Shown: positions 36,601 through 50,689, counted from the stretch's first letter. The stretch is 64,000 nucleotides of DNA from Paragonimus westermani (GCA_008508345.1 QNGE01001011.1:1-64000); one strand, 5' to 3'. The notes: generated from the letters alone by a model not told the origin. Program-made: numbers and translations.

Positions 36601-38133
36601 ATTGATATTACCACGCACAAGTGTTCATTTACAAATCTGTGACCCTCGTGACGATTCGAGAATAAAATCGTCCACATAACTCTCCAGCTCTAGCTAGTTC
36701 ACAATTCTTTGTTATCACAAGAACGGTAAGTAAAGCTTCGGCTAAACGGTGAGTCATTTCCACTGATATCCCAATGCAACTCCCAAGCGCTTGTGTATTT
36801 AATCAAATAACTCCCACTATTAGTGAATCGTTCTCATCCAGTATTGAGTGGGACTCACTCAGGTACTACCGTTCAACAACATGAGTATGCACCCTAATTC
36901 AGGTAAGGTCATATGCCTATTTCTGAGCAAGACAGCAACTGTACCATAAAGAAGGCTTATTCTATATCTGGGTTTCTTACTACGTTATTTGGGAACATTT
37001 ATATGAAAACATTTCGCCAAATTACCGTCCCCTGATGAGTCGTCACTCGAAACGTAATGTTTAAACTTGTAGCCTGTGTCTTATAGACCAACTTAGATAA
37101 TTCAACAGAAGGCTACATAAGTGCCCGTGCTAGTTTGTTTGAACAAGTGTTTCAAACTTGATCAATCTCCTACCTATTACGAAAAGGTCACGGATACCTA
37201 ACTTGACCCATAACGTCCTCCAGATATCACATCATCCACAAAGAAACTGAATTTTGCGTAACAAAATCGTCACCTTGGAGGTAGCTTGCTTACATTCAAA
37301 CGATGAGTGAACCACTTGTCACAGAAACAATATCCATTTGATGTATACTTGTGCCAAATTTGAATGCTCTCATCAAGAACTTTCGTAACAGTGTCAACAG
37401 TTAAGGTTTTCAAGCAAGTGTCTCGTGCATGCTTTCCAGAAAAGAAACTTAACCATCAGAGATGTTAGAAGTCAGAATTATCTCAGGAGACTGATATCGC
37501 CATCAACCGTTCAAATTTATTTCGGGTCAGCGGTCTGATAAACCGTGATTACGGTTCTGGATATCAATCCAGTTAACCATACATAATTTTCGCTAATTAC
37601 TATCATCACTATCGCTAATACCACTAAATATAATGAGCTTCGTTGGCCGTCTAACCGTTCAGTTTTTTCATTCCGTATCACGGAAACTTTTCAAAGCAAA
37701 GACTGGTGTACAGTAACAGTTTCAGCTTTTCCCAGCTTGTAAGCATCCCATAAATCTCATTGCTATACCTGTAAGGTCTTGTACTTAGTTACATTGTGAA
37801 CTAGAGTAATTCACATGTCGGTGTGTTAGTTTTGTTCTGCAAGCAGGTGTTGACAATGTAACACATTTGTTGGGATTGAAGAAGACATTAGTACATACCT
37901 ATATTTTGTCTAATCGCAGTGGTATGTTGCAGCTCTAGTCGTAATGTAAGCATCTGAGTGTTTGCATACTGCATCATATGATGAAGATCAATTAATCAAT
38001 AGTCTAATCACAAGTGATACGCAATGTGATGAGTGCCAAGTAAGCTACTACACACGTTGACTGAAGTTTGTTCATAATTTGAGAGTGGAAAACTAACGAT
38101 GGGTAAAGTCATGAAATATACCGATTGACTTAC
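30621..38133. other. 7.5-kb intron, no gene recognised
   Basis: Many frames of 60-100 codons occur on both strands, none with domain motifs. A tRNA-like segment at about 35395-35450 (GTGCAGCTGGTTA, then CAGGTTTGTAATC) may be a decayed SINE head. Confidence 0.5.
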
Positions 38134-38238
38134 ATTGTCTTCTTGATCGATTTTCAAAATGTGATATTTTTGGTACAGATATTTCAGTATTCCAACTGCG
38201 TTAGACTCAGCAATGAAGTGAATTATGGTATGGCCTTG
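38134..38238 (-). CDS. ANKDD1: ANKDD1-type exon: 35-residue ankyrin repeat
   Basis: A 105-bp exon (35 codons, phase 0/0) runs from acceptor CCTATTTTACAG to donor GACAAT|GTAAGT. It reads QGHTIIHFIAESNAVGILKY and then LYQKYHILKIDQEDN. The two-residue extension over a normal repeat is shared with the matching human repeat ([20 protein letters not shown], ending DHVDK), which supports one-to-one correspondence. Confidence 0.9.
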
Positions 38239-40664
38239 CTGTAAAATAGGAGACAAAGAAAAGGAAACGTTAGGGCTTCTGGACTTGTATTCAAATTTTT
38301 TCGTGGAAAATGAACCCCGTAACAATCGGTTCCACAGTGGCTTGTATTCCTACACTGATCAGCTGGTAGCAGTCACCTGGAATGCTGTAGACTGTACGGA
38401 CAGTCTGCTTGAGGTTGGTGCCATAGTCAACATCAGGATAATACACTGCTGTTCATCAAACACACACCCACATGGCAACGTGTAAACAGAAATGAACAGG
38501 ACGGGACAGAACGTATGAGAATGACATGGTATGCCGGGATGCAGCAACAATGACTTAGTGTAAGGACCACAATCTGGCGGGTAGCGGTGAGCAAATTCAA
38601 TATGTTTAGAGTTCGAATGTGTAACAAACGGAACCATTGTTGATTTTGATAAGGTAATGTGCCGCCGGTTACAAACTTGTCCAATAGCGCAAATACTTCA
38701 GTCATTACTATAGTGTTCTGTGTGAACTTCCGGGGGAAATAATTCATAGGAAAACAAAAGTGAACAGAAGAGGTTCAAGAAAAGTGCCAGTAAATCGCGT
38801 AGGTGTTATCACACCATCGTATCGGACAGTGCTTCTAGTTACGGGATGGGGCGATCCCATGGTCTCTAATGTGGTAGACGACAAGCGTCAACTTTAATCA
38901 AAGGAGCCTTCAAGATCGGCGTACTTCGTGACCAGATGTTTGTTGGGCCAGCCCGTGGTTTCATTTCACCGCTACTGACTTTCATGGCTAATGTCTTGCG
39001 CCAAATGTTCTAACAGTGCATGACGTGGGTGACTCAACCGGACTGTGCGTACTTATTACAAGACCGACCTACTACTGGTCACCGGTTGCTGAAACAATGA
39101 CATGGTTTGCACAATCTTCACATTTGATTGTGTCAACTGAGGGATACAACTATGGTTAAAGATGAAATTTTGTTTACAGTTCTGGTGCAAACATGTCAAG
39201 CTTGCTAACCAAACTACAAAGTTATTTGCACACGACATTACTTATCTTTTTTTTCAGCGACGGCCTTTTGTGAATCCAACTACGCAAACGTTGGTTCGCC
39301 TGATTACTACTCATTGCCATTCAGTAAGATATCGATTATCTAACGAGTTTTAGGTATATAACGGAGATTTCCTGCCATCATTTGTAATCACTGATTCTGA
39401 AACTGTGCTGGCCTAACAAGCGAAAAAACTGAGCACATGTTAGAGTAAATGGCAAGATTCCAAAATACTTGATGATGCGCCAATCGTGTAGAGAAACATA
39501 GAGCAGTCTTCTCGTTGTTTTTTATCCCGGCCGAAATCGATAAAATGTGTGTACGGATTACTACTGGTGAGAATCATAGTGCAAAGCAGAACTACCGCCA
39601 GGAGGGCAAAACCTTTGAACCACCACTCCGGCCCAGAAACATTGCTGTCTGCGCCGCGAAACCACAAACAAAAGGCCGTTCAGCATCAGTTTCAGCTGTT
39701 TCCATGTTTACATCCCACTGGCCAAATTACTGTGATGCGAGTCTTCCAGATATCACCTTGTGTGGTAGTTATATCAAAGGCTTGACAGATAATATGGATG
39801 TCTCCAGTTAACTACATTAAGCTGTATGCGTGAAACCACAGCGTTTACTCAGTTTCTCCCGTAAGTACACAGAAGGTTACAGTGATGATTGCTCAACCTC
39901 TTAGATGGTGGGTCAGGCGCTTAGATTGGCCGACGAATCAGGAGTCATTCAAATCACAACCCATAGTTCTACTTGTCTTTTTGAAGTATACTGAGTCATT
40001 TCAACCCCTGCCTTTGAGAGTTGCAAAAACCACGTCAAGCTATCATCTAAAAGCTGAATTCACAACAGTTGACTGTAAAAAGAAAAATGACTATCTACTC
40101 ATTAGAACGTGCTGTTCCTGGTGAATAGCATTCACACAGAAGTGGCCCCTATCTGTACAATGTTCTCTAGTAACTTTACGTGTCCAGTTTTAATCTCAAA
40201 AATTGTACGTATCACACGAGGTTAGAAGTGGATCACATGTTTTCAGGCTCTTTGAATCCAAACGAAAACAGCTGTGAGAGGCGACTGGAAGTGTTAAAGT
40301 GTTCGCAGTGAGATACCATACGAATACTGACAGTATGGTTTTGACAAGGTAATACCTACCGTCTTTCGTCTTTTCACTGTTCTGTTCGCTGAAATTTGTT
40401 GAGCTGTGCTGGCAACAAATATTTAAATGTTGGCTGTGTAGTCCTGAACACACTAGGGCTCACTAAATTGGGGCGTATGGCAATGCACATAATGTGTTTC
40501 TGACCTCAGAGTAAAACCGCTCTTTACTGTAATTGAACAAGAATTCTACCGATTGCCTAATAGCGTGCTGTTATATAAAGGACCAGGGAATTGATATTTA
40601 TATATGCCTTGAGTAATGATAGTATAACAGGGCAGTATTCATACAAAAACAGTTTTTCACTCAC
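38239..40664. other. Intron, no feature recognised
   Basis: Frames of up to 104 codons are present but none has a motif. Confidence 0.55.
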
Positions 40665-40763
40665 TTTGGTTATTTTGGTGTGTTTGGCTCCGTTCTCGAT
40701 TAAGAAAATTGCAACTTTCCGATGATTATTGTAAACGGCCCACATCAACGGGGTGATGCCGTA
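40665..40763 (-). CDS. ANKDD1: ANKDD1-type exon: ankyrin repeat
   Basis: A 99-bp exon (33 codons, phase 0/0) runs from acceptor ACACTTTTACACAG to donor ACCAAA|GTGAGT. It reads YGITPLMWAVYNNHRKVAIF and then LIENGAKHTKITK. It aligns with the human repeat [20 protein letters not shown] and shares the NSGAK/ENGAK turn. Confidence 0.92.
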
Positions 40764-43756
40764 CTGTGTAAAAGTGTAGACATAGAAGAAAATAGACAAA
40801 ACGGAAGCAAACCTACATCTGGATCACACAGTATTCCGAAGATTTCAGACAAAACGTTGACAAAAATCTTAAACAAATATATGCAAAGTATACCTCAATT
40901 AATTTGACCTGGCAAAGTGACAGATCATTAAAGGTAACGACTTTTTCGCACGTAACATAAAGGGCTCTTTACTATCACAGTTCCACAAAAGGGCAGGCAG
41001 TCAAAAGTTTACTGACATTTCTTATCATACACTGACTTGAAAAAATACCTGTTACTGATGCATCTGTTCCAAACATGTTCCAGACATGTACTAACTTTGG
41101 GTAAGCTTTTGAAACGTGATCTCTTGCGAGTACCATCGATGACTCTTTGACCACATTTGTCCGCGGCTGACCCGACTCTGAATTAAAAAGTGGTTTCAAT
41201 AATCGATAAGGGTTATGTATCTAGGATCTCGTAGAACTGTTCCCAGAGGAGCCACTTCAATAGACTTCTTTCTGGCAATGTTTAGACAACGCTAGTACAA
41301 AACCGGTTGCCTTGTTTGGGTGAGGTCTACTAACTAGACTTCAGTGCTTCATATTGTGGGGATGTTTTCTTGTTGATGAAACTCACCATCAACAACTCAG
41401 GGAAGACACTCTGAAGCACATGTTTAAAGTAGACTTATTCGCAGCCAACTGATCTTCACATAATTGGAAACAACTGTTTGTCAAAACGTGGACTTGTCCT
41501 CCCACGTCAATAACATTCTCATGCCAGTCGAGGAATTAAGTTTTTACTCCAGTGGTTTGGACGCATGTTGCAGGCATTTCGACCTCATTTCAGAATTCAC
41601 TGATCCATTTGGTGTGTTTCCCAGGTTCTTCCATTGAAGGACCGCACACTCTTGAATACAATGGAAGAAAACGTTTAGCGCAGTGCATTGGTATTACAGA
41701 TATACGTATATATGTATTTTGTTAACGGAATCGTGGGCTTCATATGGGACTTGCGTAGACCGTTTGCCAAAAACCGCCTCGGGGTGGGAACCACCTTCAA
41801 TAAAAAACCCTGTGCATGTATTGTCTAATCTCACAGCACGATCCACTGAGGTTTTTGCGCGTTCATACCAGTGACTATGATTTTTGAATGGTGTGAATGT
41901 GGATTAACTATTAACGCACCGCTCTAAAGGCAATTCAACTGAAGGACACGGTAAATGGTGTTTTTAAATCGTCGAATGGAAAACGTGAGATTTTTCATCT
42001 AACAACTGTGGTCCACACTTCTACATATCGTAGTTACCGATCCTGTGATGGTTTTGATCTTCAGAGATCCATCCTCCAGAGTGTACAAAGAAGTGTCTCG
42101 GCTGGACCTGAGGTGTTGAGCCAAAGTGCCCTAAATCAGGCTTGTTATCTACATTTATAACTGTTTTCATGCCGATGCTACACAATTCCGTTGCTGAAAT
42201 TTAGTTGAGACTGTTACACATAAGAAACATATAAGACCATTGTTGATATAGTGCCGTTCAGTGTCGTTCAGTATATAGCCAGCACGCCCACTGTTCCAGT
42301 TGCAATTCACCAAAACTTTAGTCCTAGTCTAACTAAGCTTGTTATACTATTCTAGAACAGCCTCAAAAGCTGTGCTACTGACGCAAGCATTCCTCATTTG
42401 TTGCGGTATGCCATTATTCCAATAGTAACTGGTTCGCCTTGAGACTTTCTAGGACGGCATCAAAGCACGGGAATTACGAGATATTAGCCAGCCTAAATAT
42501 TTGCATACTCTTAACACGCATGTGTGTAACTTACTTGTGTGGGACATACTCGGAAAAATGAACATTCAAGGACAGTGGAGGCTGGAGCACAAATAAGTAC
42601 ATTGAGAATGGATACACGAAGTAGTTTATCTCCGCTGCTAATAAGTAGTGGGAGATTCAGTTGACTTAAATTGAATATTCACGTTCATTTAAATCAAATG
42701 TTCAGCTAGTCCTCTTTGATAAAGAATTCTAGACCTAAAATTCGTTGTCGTTTGAACTAGTCTGTGTCCAATTCGACAACGGAACTCCGGTCGCGTATCT
42801 GTTGGGCGACTATGTTAATGACTTCACGTTCGATGTGATAGGTTGACTGTGTCTAACCAGAACTTGTGAGCAACAATCACGTTGGCAGATCATGTCAATC
42901 GGGGACAGCAACTCCCTTGGGCATCCTGATCGATAAACTATGACAAGAATTAGTCTGTCAAGCCGTGACGAAAGATTTCATTTGTCGTGGCTATTTGAAT
43001 GCGCCAAGTTTGAATCAAAGCCCGCCATCCAGGATACTTGCAATCCCAGATAAAAGCGATTTTTCTTGCTTGACTCGGACTGCAAAACATTTTGCGTGGG
43101 CTAAAGCGCGGAGAAATCACAACTATTCCGTCAGCATTCAAGTGGTTTATAAATTTTGCGATTGTGTAGAATGAGATTATCCTCGCGGACTTATCAGTTT
43201 TATATACTTGTCACCCGTCGAAAGCCGTAAACAGAATGACCGTTTCTAAAGCCCACGGTGTTATTCAAGTCTTGAAGTGGGGTGAATCAACCGAATAATG
43301 TCTACAAAAAACTCACAAGTGACAGTTGGTATCACACCAGTGAAAATGTGTTCCCACCCGATTTCACGTCATATGCAAAACACTTTTCGACTGACCATAC
43401 AATCATACTGGCTCACTACTGTTTTTGAGCAAATAATTTCGCTACCTTGTCCTCAGTACTTTGTCCAAACACTTTTGACTCACTCATAAATTAACGTTTG
43501 ATTCATTCACGTAGAGTTTCATGTGGAATTTCAAAAAAAAATTCTGTTTGTAGACATTTGCTTACTGAGTATCCTCATACTTACGTTCTACATTTAATCC
43601 GCTTGTGGGAAACGTACTAGGTGCGATGATGACAACTGTTATTTCTGTACCAGTAATCCTAAGAACTGACTCCTTTCAACTGGTGTTAGGTGAATTTACG
43701 GGACAGTCATAAGCCGTTTTCTTGCAACACTAGGTTGATCAAATGAACTCTGTAAG

Positions 43757-43796
<40 letters not shown>

Positions 43797-46700
43797 GGTA
43801 GTAGGTATGGTGGTCTTTTTCCCCTTTTGGTTGTTACCTCTGCTTTTTTTCCATTCGGTTTTCGGTTTCAGCTTCCGAAACGTGAGAACCCAAGTGTACT
43901 GGCTTCCAAAATCTCATATGTAGTAGTAACTGTCTAAACAGTGAAGATTATCCAACCCAAAGGTTCGACTAAACAAGAATCACCGCAGTACACTGTGAAG
44001 TTGTCGAGAGTTAGAATCCATGTCAGTGTGTTCCTTCAGATAATAAGGCGTTGTTTATCAACTACTATTGCTTCATATATATGTGTATTCCTCGATGTCT
44101 GAACTGATGAGGCTGTCGATAACAGCTATTTGAAGTTGGCGGCAAATAATGCCGGGTAAAACGTGCAGTTATACCTCGTCCCGTTTTTGGTGATGAAGTC
44201 TTCCCACGATTAATATATACCTCACATCTTCATGTGAAACGCATAGATATTTGACAGAGCTCAGCAGTAGCATCATAACAGCTGCGATAAATATCTTTCC
44301 GACGAGTGACAGAATGTTTACCAAAATCATCAGTAACAACCGGAGGAGGCCGGTCTTCTACCATATCATCTCTCATTCAGGATTAACACGCTAGTGATAC
44401 AGAGAGGCATCTCATGTGTCGTCCTTCAAGTCTAGACTTTAATCAGCCACCAGTAGCACCTTGCGGTGTGGATGAACGAATGTGGGAATTTAAGAGTTTT
44501 ATTTCTAAGTGAGTCTTGGTGTTCTTTGAATTGTGGTCTCATGGCAATTATAACCATTAATTTGTCATTTGCCTCAGTGCGTTTGTTTAAGTCTGCAACC
44601 TAATCCAGAAGAAAACTGTAAACACCAAGGCACAAAATTAACGTCCGAAGGACACAAATAAGCATGCAAATTACTCGTTGCGATGGCGTTTCAGACACTA
44701 TTCATATGACAGTCGGTCGCTAAAGCTATTCACTCAGAACCAGACGGAAACAGAAATGCCTGTGCCAATATGGACGTTCTTTTGTGCAACGGACGTTTTC
44801 GTCGGCGCGCTTCATGCTTGACGGTTGGCAAACCAATTCGTCATCATATACGTTTATCTTATCACAGTGCGACCACAAATGTATCTACTCTCAAAATTGC
44901 CCTTCTGTCTTTTTATGATATTGGATGGAGTCTGCAAACTGAACTAGACAACAGAAAGTATAATCCATTGGCTATGTTGAATTAATTGTTCCGTTTGTAT
45001 TACAAGCAGTGAATTTAAATATGGCGGTCGTATCTGGTATCGCAAACAACGTAGTGCTTTAAGGAACTGAACTGATGAGTTTCTGATGCCCACAAGTTCA
45101 GCTGCGCATCAATCATCTCTGAACCGATTACTTGGAATGTTGCAAAAATGTGTGAAACCTTAGGAAAATTTGCTGTATAACTGATAAAAAACAAACTTAG
45201 GGTGTGGAAACCAGTTACTGAAGATAATTCAACGTTAATTGCGCAGTAGTCATGCGGTACCCCTTAGTGAACCAGCTCTATGTGCTTCAGTAAGCTTCCA
45301 TTTGCCGGTTGTAGTGAATGTGATCACATGGATTATAAACTATATCATGATCTTACGAAACTCAAACATAAACTCAAACACCGCGACACAATTAGCTTTT
45401 GCATGGCCTGAGCAGATGGAGGTGGTGAGGCACTGACTCCACCCAGTGACTGATGCAGTCAATGATTGAACATATAGAGTTTTCCGCACACATCTACTGT
45501 TCTGGTTAGGTATGCCCTGCGCTATAATTCACTGTGTTTTGCACCGGTTACAGGAATTGCTAAAAATGGCCACTGTGACATCGCACAATTGAACTGGGGA
45601 GTCAGTCTGTGACCTTAAATGACAAGACAGACTCTGAATTGTGCGACCCGATGAGTCGTGTGTCAACTTTACTTACGATAATTACCACACCCGAATATGA
45701 TTTATCCAGGTCGTTGTTAATCGGCGCTCACGAAAACCACAAAATCAACGATAAAGTCCTATCACCTTGTTTTCTCCTGGTGTACAGATATTGAACGAAT
45801 ATCCTGAAAAATAAATCAGGGGCATACTTCTGTTTTCAAACTGAGTGCGTACGCACAGATCACGAGAACAAACTGAACTCCTCAGTTGCAGTTTTTGTCA
45901 AGTGATATGTCATAACACTGAGCTCATCTTTTCCATAGTGCATTCCACTAACGAATAATAATTGATCGTAACGTGCTCAGCTGTCAGCGACATAAGTAAA
46001 TATCTAGGCTGTCTTTCAGTCTTCGACAAACATCCGTGCTATGATCATACCTTTGTTCATGTCTACCTTCTCTTACCGACTTTCTACCACTGGCTTTTGT
46101 GATCCCAAAACAGTCCATAAGAATAACAGCAATCAACACGTTTTAGGTTGAATAAACAATTAGTCTGCAGGATCAGTGCGGTGACTACATGTTATTAACA
46201 CCGGACCAAAATCTGAACAACCAATAAAATTTATTAAAAAAGGGTCTCTTCTAAGATGCTGTAGCCACAAATTCACAAGTGGGCTTCTGTGGATTTGTTG
46301 AAATCTTTAGGAATCATCGACTGATGCTGGTATGGGATAACAACCTTTGGGAGCTGATACTTAAAGTTGTCGGAACTCTAAACGAAGACCTTAACGAGCA
46401 GGTGACGAAAAAGGACCATGGAAATTGTAAACGCCCTTCTGTCAAGGAATATCAATCACAGCAATAGGATTTTCAGTCGTCATGTGAAAACGGTGATTCA
46501 CGAAGTTAGAGTTGGTGATGATGATTTGATATATGTGGATACGAAACAGAGTTTGGTTAACTGTGACGAATTGTTAACCTTCAGTCGGAATTCGGAAGCA
46601 GCTATGGCGAGTAATTTTTTTAAACACCCGAATCTAGCTCTTTTCAAAGAGTCTAATTCTCCTACACCCGGTTAGTTATTAATGGCCAGATTCGTTTTAT

Positions 46701-49137
46701 ACGGCCGCTTGGTAGACGAAATCTCTGAACAGAATTTAGGTGTTACAAGGTTTACATAGTTGACTAGCTCTCATATGGAAAGCCGGCCTTTCTTGTGTAT
46801 GTATGTTGTACTACTCCGCTTTATTGCCTGCTAAGAAGCATACAGACAGTTTTGATCTATTCACTTAACAGAGCTGGTTTGTACGGAATGCATCCTGCAC
46901 ATTGAAACTGGAAGTTTGTTAGAAGACTGAACCAATAGTGATTTCGTCCCGATCACCGCATACAGGCCACACAAAACTGACCATTATTTCACTTATCCGG
47001 ACAATGTGATCCTACCGAATTGAAGTGTTCTTAGAAACGTGTCTGTGAAGGAAACGAAATCACGTGGGACAGTTGAATAACCATATTTTGTGACAGAGCA
47101 TCATGTGTTCTCCTGCACATGCGTGCACCCTACCTTGCTGTAGAACTCAGAAACCAGAATACTTTATGCAGAAGTTGCGTGTAAACACTGGATTATCGAT
47201 CACTGTTACTCCTGACGGATAGTCCGCATCCAGTGATTCGGACAGAGGTGGTTATCAAGAGCTTCATAGGGGTTCCTCCGCATGTACTTTAAAACATACC
47301 ACTTTCAGGAGGGTTTATCAGGGGATTGACCTTGTGTGTTACGTCTTCTGTACGCTGCCAGAATGTATGTTACCTCATACGGCTGTAAGTACGTTTATTG
47401 TCGGCTGACAGTGTAGGAACAAATAATCCAAGATAACGATACCTCACAAACATGGGGAGGTTAACGGCCAACATCTGTCTTTGGCCAATAGCATTTGCAA
47501 GCACAACCGTGTGTAATTATTAATTGCTCACTCCGCTAAGCAAATTTATTCATAACAAGTAGTGATTGAAACGGTTTGTTTGAATGCATGTCGGATACAT
47601 ACAACCTGATTGCACGAATCACTGTAGTGTAACGTGAACACAAACAGGCTAATCGAAACTTAGCTTGCTTGTCTCCAGTGACAGTCACACAATGTAGTCC
47701 ATCAACAATCATCTTACAAAATCCACTCAATTAAATTTGACTATCCAATGCCCATCAGCACAGCAGTGAAAAACGCGGCGAAACTTTTTGTTCCTGAAAT
47801 AGTTTGGTGTTCTGCGTTTGTCTGATTCTGAGGAGAGGCCATTACCATGTCTTCGGCATATACATTGGTGTTTTCCAGATACATCAGAACATCAGTGCGA
47901 CGAAGCGTCGTATGACTTTAGGAGGCTTAAGTTTATTCAATGCCTTTCCTACCAAGTTACACGGAACGCGCTCACGGTGCAAGCAGGAATGCGGACTTTT
48001 TGGTTAGTGTCAGTTGCCGTAAGTGCAATTCTGTAAAGATATTATCCCTAGACATTTTCGAAAAATTGATACCTCTTTAACAAAAAAATTTTAATTTTTC
48101 AACAATATTCCGAGGAAGAAAAGTCAGCTTGGAATAAGTGTGGCTGCCATCCTTCCAATGACGGTTTGTGCCTTCAGGAAACAGAGGGAGTTCCCACAAC
48201 TGCTATGCATCAAATCTAAGTAAATATACAGAAATGAACGCCCATTTAGTTTGCTTATGGTCTCAACTTTTTGTACTCGTCTAGTTGTGCGACTATACCA
48301 TACCTGAATAGGGTTAGTACAGCAATAGCTGATACACCTGGTGTTGGAGGGTGATTGGTCTACTGTCTAGTACCAAGCGTTACTACTAAATAGTTTTTTA
48401 TCCTGCACGAATTATTTGCCTGTTGACTTTGTTATAGATTTATGTTTCATGAGGCAGCTATTACAGAGAAATGATACTATCAGAGATATCTGGCTTAGTA
48501 ACTTAACCGTGGTTCACAACGCAGCGTCAATAAAGAAGTATCGCAAGTACCACGGTTTGGCTGTATCAATTTTGGTGTAACCGTATCAACCATACAGATT
48601 AAACAATCAACTTTAACATCAAAGCAAATGAGATACACTAACCACAGTTACTATCGGTCGGTTAAGCTTCCAGTCAGAAAGTACGAAATGTATTGATCTA
48701 ATATAGCCAGACTGATATCTATTAGGAAGACGAACAAGTGTGAACAGATTATCGATAATAACGTATCTGCTACTTACAAAAATGGTAACCCGCTCGCAAT
48801 CCGACTGGTGTTGGTGTTTAATTTTTTGTATAATGAACCGATCTGCTTGTAAACGAACATGCGCCAAAAATTTCTGCAGTCTCTAATATGTTGTGAAATT
48901 CTGGTAATTCTCGTGCCGTCTCCATGACTGCCTACCATCAACCAGGGCGGTTCGTCATAAACTTTTATGAACTTCAAGAGCCTAGTGCTTAACGTCAATC
49001 GTTGTACAGGGATTCACTAAACTAAAGAACGGCCTAACTGATGACGATTGATAGTGAAGGTTCGGGGATTTAGGTCATTTCAAATTTGAACAACACCCAC
49101 ACTTGATAACAGCGTTCGTATCCATATGAGTAATTCA
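40764..49137. other. 8.8-kb intron, mostly featureless
   Basis: It holds a (GTT)n microsatellite at 43757-43797. Two overlapping plus-strand frames at 46279-46467 and 46418-46675 read somewhat like coding sequence but match nothing I know. No other structure is recognised. Confidence 0.5.
43757..43797. repeat. (GTT)n microsatellite
   Basis: About 13-14 uninterrupted GTT units. They produce a poly-Val run in one plus-strand frame, which is not a real protein feature. Confidence 0.95.
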
Positions 49138-49330
49138 GCTAGCCCACTTCGAAAGAAAGCGGTGTACTCCAGTTTCGCTCTTACGGGTGCTCATCATTAG
49201 TACATATCCCGGTCCCGATCAGAGTTTGAACTCTGACCCTCTTGTTGTGAGACTAGTGTGGTAGCCACAACACCAGCAACCTCACAATAGGCGTGACCGA
49301 ATAATCCAATCCAAACGCTTAACCACAACC
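49138..49330 (-). repeat. tRNA-derived SINE copy (diverged)
   Basis: On the minus strand the order is: leader containing TTCGGTCACGCCTATTGTGAGG, a tRNA-like head with B box GAGTTCAAACTCTG, ATATGTACTAATGATGAGC, GAGCGAAACTGGAGT, and TTTCTTTCGAAG. The order and wording follow the 50.7 kb copy with many differences. It lacks the 3' body. It lies in an intron on the same strand as the ankyrin gene. Confidence 0.75.
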
Positions 49331-49539
49331 TTGTATAAATACAGTTCAGCCTGCTCGGTCACTTCAAAAGAAGAACGGATAGGAGCACTCTGTTCTATCC
49401 AGTGACGTTTATCTACCCACCAACTCTGTACTTCAACCTGCTGACTTAATCCATATCACATAAGTAAAAATTGCAGACTACACTCTGAGCTAATCGATCA
49501 GGTTTATATTTCTCACATGTGGCTGATTAATTCGCTCAC

Positions 49540-49745
49540 CTTGTCGACCACATCAATCAACGCGCGAGATTCAACCAGGAATCGCACCGTGGCCAAATTC
49601 CCGTTACTGGCCGCGAAATGTAATGGGGTCCGATTGTAATTGTCTTGCACGTTCAAATTGCACTTACGTTCTTCAACCAACTTTCTGATGGCATCAGCTC
49701 GATCGCGTCTGGCCCATTCGAATAACTGTAGTTCAACCGAACTGA
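49540..49745 (-). CDS. ANKDD1: ANKDD1-type exon: first two ankyrin repeats
   Basis: A 206-bp exon starts two bases into a codon (acceptor TTATATTGCAG) and ends in phase 0 at donor GACAAG|GTGAGC. It reads SSVELQLFEWARRDRADAIR, KLVEERKCNLNVQDNYNRTP, then LHFAASNGNLATVRFLVESR and ALIDVVDK. The first, capping repeat (QLFEWARRD) matches the human start RQLHEAARQNNVGRMQELI. The second holds a canonical TPLHFAASNGN. This opens the ankyrin domain; any residues before it lie in upstream exons. Confidence 0.93.
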
Positions 49746-50244
49746 CTGCAATATAAATATCGTGAATTGAACAAAAGGTACAGTGAGGAACGACCTTGAC
49801 TTCACACTCGACAAACTGAAAAGCGAAGCTTTTCTTCAAAAAATAGAATTGGATAAGATTCACATCATTTTGTAAGTCTGGCATGGAGAGTGATAAAAAG
49901 AGGCTTTTTATTTCTGTTGCTGATTGGAGCAGTTGGACTTCATCATTTTTGAAACACGTCTACTTAGCCATTAAGTCTACGGATGCTTAGAGCTTAGGAT
50001 TAGCTGCTTCTGTAAGCATAATTTCAACACGAAAATGCCAAACACAGCTGTTTCGGTGAAAGGCAGGAAACGCTGATTAACGTTAAGAATCGTAATCGTT
50101 AATTCTGAGGTGTGACTTTTTCGAGGATGAACAGCAACTGAGAAAGCTGGAAGTTTGCATGCACTGGGATTTAGGTCAGGCTGCAAACGCACTTTCTGAA
50201 TTTGCTCAACAAATATCACTTCTGAGTAGTCGGGGATTTGGTTT

Positions 50245-50502
50245 ATTTTCAAGTTCACCATCACTCACATTTGATTGCAGCTTTCGCATTCAGATAGACT
50301 TTCCAGACAGCCTCTTTCGGAAAGAAGCACTAGACTCGAGTTTTGCTCTCATTAAAGCTCGTCAGTAGTGCATATCCTTGCCATGGCCGGGATTTGAACT
50401 CCGGACATTCCAATCATGAGGCAACCGTGTTAACCACTGCGCCATTGACCTCACATTAGGCACGACCGAATCATCAAATCTGAACGCTCAACCACTCTCG
50501 CT
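50245..50502 (-). repeat. tRNA-derived SINE, left arm of palindrome
   Basis: A full-looking copy on the minus strand: leader GCGAGAGTGGTTGAGCGTTC, tRNA-like head (A box GGCGCAGTGGTTA, B box GAGTTCAAATCCCGG), body, and end at CTTGAAAAT. It is the mirror of 50690-50946, with a handful of substitutions I can see (for example CTTTAATGAGAGCAAAAC against CTCTAATGAGAGCGAAAC). Confidence 0.9.
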
Positions 50503-50507
50503 TGTGA

Positions 50508-50689
50508 NNNNNNNNNNNNNNNNNNNNNNNNNNNNNNNNNNNNNNNNNNNNNNNNNNNNNNNNNNNNNNNNNNNNNNNNNNNNNNNNNNNNNNNNNNNNN
50601 NNNNNNNNNNNNNNNNNNNNNNNNNNNNNNNNNNNNNNNNNNNNNNNNNNNNNNNNNNNNNNNNNNNNNNNNNNNNNNNNNNNNNNNNN
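50508..50689. other. Assembly gap (run of N)
   Basis: A run of 182 Ns sits exactly between two inverted SINE copies. The gap probably exists because the palindrome blocked assembly; the N length need not be the real length. Confidence 0.98.

Noticed and set aside
43743..43937. Frame with a poly-valine run
   Set aside because: The run is the translated (GTT)n microsatellite.
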